From assembly GCA_900762945.1 (NCBI GenBank), contig CAAFIN010000297.1, positions 1 to 6,778 on the forward strand: a DNA stretch of 6,778 nucleotides, written 5' to 3'. A program made the position numbers and the translations under genes. The notes below the pieces were generated by a model. That model made no database searches. It was given only the letters and a program-made list of their open reading frames with translations, and was not told where the DNA came from. Each line of letters begins with the position of its first letter. Position 1 is the stretch's first letter. Source of the stretch: Clostridia bacterium. GTDB lineage: Bacteria; Bacillota; Clostridia; Christensenellales; Pumilibacteraceae. This document shows positions 5,803 through 6,778 of this stretch, piece after piece.

Positions 5803-6648
5803 TTAAAGTTCCTCGCCGCGATTGAGCGTTCTTAATGCAAACGGGAAAGTGAACGGCGAGATAAGCAACGCCACAACCGCCGCCGCAAGGAAAGTCACGA
5901 GCCAGATAAGAAATTTGATAATCGCAAACAAAATTTTGACAACGACAAGGAAAATAACGCCGTCGAGATCGAGGCTGAAAATTACGCCCGGCATGCCGAT
6001 TACTTTACCGCCGAAAAACGCTATATCCGCAATCACTCCGTCCCAGAAAAGTTGCGCGACGAACGGATAGCCGAAAACAATTATAACCGCCATACCGATT
6101 AACGTGTATACCCAATCTTGCGGCTTCGTGGCAATCCCTATTATTCCGCATATAAGAAGAAAACCTATAATAACGGCAGACCAGATAAGCCCGCGGTTGC
6201 GGATCTTATGCGTTTCGTCGAGTTTAGCCTGCTCTGCGGCTTTGCGCCGCTTATCCTCTTCTTCCGCGGCGCGCTTGGCTTCGACCTTTTTGCGCTCGAC
6301 GCATTTTTTACACACGAGCGCGGGTTCGGTAGTCGCTTCCTCGCCCTCGTAAACCGTTCTGCCGCAATCCTTGCACACGCCTAACATTACTTTAGGTGCA
6401 GAAACCGACTCTTGCGCTGCCGTAACCGTAGCCGCGGCTTCGTCTTCCTCGTTACCGTTATCCTCGAAGTAACTGAGCGGCACCCCGAAAAGTTTCGCCA
6501 GTCTTGACATCGTATCGAAATCCGGGTACGATTCGCCTCTCTCCCACTTCGACACCGCCTGAAACGTCACGTTGAGTTCCGTTCCCAGTTCCGCTTGCGT
6601 CATGCCCTTGGCTTTTCTGAGCGACGCTATCTTTTCACCGTTATTCAT
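5803..6648 (-). CDS. Membrane-anchored XRE-family HTH regulator with zinc ribbon
   Basis: This is a 281-residue protein in three parts. Residues 4-61 are an XRE/Cro-type helix-turn-helix (IASLRKAKGMTQAEL, then FQAVSKWERG as recognition helix and turn, then PDFDTMSRLAKLFGV). Residues 92-116 hold a zinc ribbon with C92-x2-C95 and C113-x2-C116. A charged Lys/Glu/Ala segment (117-150) is probably a helical stalk. From 153 to about 268 the chain is very hydrophobic, with TM segments at about 153-173 and 180-202 and one or two more between about 230 and 265. It is therefore likely a DNA-binding protein tethered to the membrane, a layout common in Clostridia, where such proteins may respond to envelope state. 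ATG at 6648 follows GGAGG with five-base spacing. The target is unknown; autoregulation or control of the adjacent lipoprotein gene would fit the position. HTH call secure, zinc binding likely, signal unknown. Confidence 0.9.
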   Translation of the reverse strand: MNNGEKIASLRKAKGMTQAELGTELNVTFQAVSKWERGESYPDFDTMSRLAKLFGVPLSYFEDNGNEEDEAAATVTAAQESVSAPKVMLGVCKDCGRTVYEGEEATTEPALVCKKCVERKKVEAKRAAEEEDKRRKAAEQAKLDETHKIRNRGLIWSAVIIGFLLICGIIGIATKPQDWVYTLIGMAVIIVFGYPFVAQLFWDGVIADIAFFGGKVIGMPGVIFSLDLDGVIFLVVVKILFAIIKFLIWLVTFLAAAVVALLISPFTFPFALRTLNRGEEL

Positions 6649-6653
6649 TTATT

Positions 6654-6658
6654 CCTCC
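6654..6658 (-). promoter_or_regulatory. Ribosome binding site of the XRE gene
   Basis: GGAGG on the minus strand lies five bases before the ATG at 6648. It fixes that start and shows canonical Gram-positive-type initiation. Confidence 0.8.
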
Positions 6659-6735
6659 GAATAATTTTAGATTGACTTCCTTCGGGCTTTCGCGACCAAC
6701 GGTTATCGCCACGCTCCCTTTCAAAGCCTACGAAA

Positions 6736-6764
6736 ATTATAGCACCGCTTCGCGCATTAGTAAA
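6736..6764 (-). promoter_or_regulatory. Sigma-70-type promoter of the XRE regulator gene
   Basis: On the minus strand, TTTACT (6759-6764) is followed after exactly 17 bases by a perfect TATAAT (6736-6741). The predicted start near 6729 gives an 80-nt leader before the ATG. The -35 box matches four of six consensus bases. This is the only good promoter in the 130 bases upstream of the gene. Confidence 0.72.
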
Positions 6765-6778
6765 GATTTACAACTAAA

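Overview
The window looks like a chromosomal stretch of a low-to-mid GC Gram-positive bacterium, most plausibly an uncultured gut or rumen Clostridia member. The basis is strong GGAGG-type ribosome binding sites, a short lysine-led lipoprotein signal peptide, a membrane-anchored XRE/zinc-ribbon regulator and an MBG/DUF5050-like surface lipoprotein, all typical of such genomes. This taxonomic call is inference. No RNA gene, insertion sequence, CRISPR array or integrase was seen.

All five genes lie on the minus strand, so transcription runs from high to low coordinates. At the upstream end (5803-6648) is an XRE-family HTH protein with a four-cysteine zinc ribbon and several C-terminal membrane segments, behind a good sigma-70-type promoter. 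Next (2995-5697) is a 900-residue secreted lipoprotein: signal peptide, Gly/Glu/Gln/Pro-rich stalk, three MBG-like beta modules (two almost identical, with a 92-nt perfect DNA repeat) and a long beta-propeller-like region. It ends at a rho-independent terminator whose hairpin loop holds the -35 box of the next promoter.

That promoter (TTGACG-17 nt-TATAAT) drives the second block, apparently a three-gene operon: a DEDDh 3'-5' exonuclease with a C-terminal BRCT domain (1740-2870); 52 nt later a compact ABC/AAA-type ATPase (857-1687); and, overlapping it by 11 nt, a DUF4435/Toprim protein (25-867).

The ATPase + DUF4435 pair has the composition and gene order of the PARIS anti-phage system (AriA ATPase, AriB Toprim effector), in a compact form. 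In PARIS the ATPase senses a phage anti-restriction protein and releases the Toprim nuclease, causing abortive infection. Whether this pair works the same way is inference. The most interesting possibility is that the exonuclease-BRCT gene is a third component of a PARIS-related defence module; equally it may be a housekeeping gene sharing the transcript.
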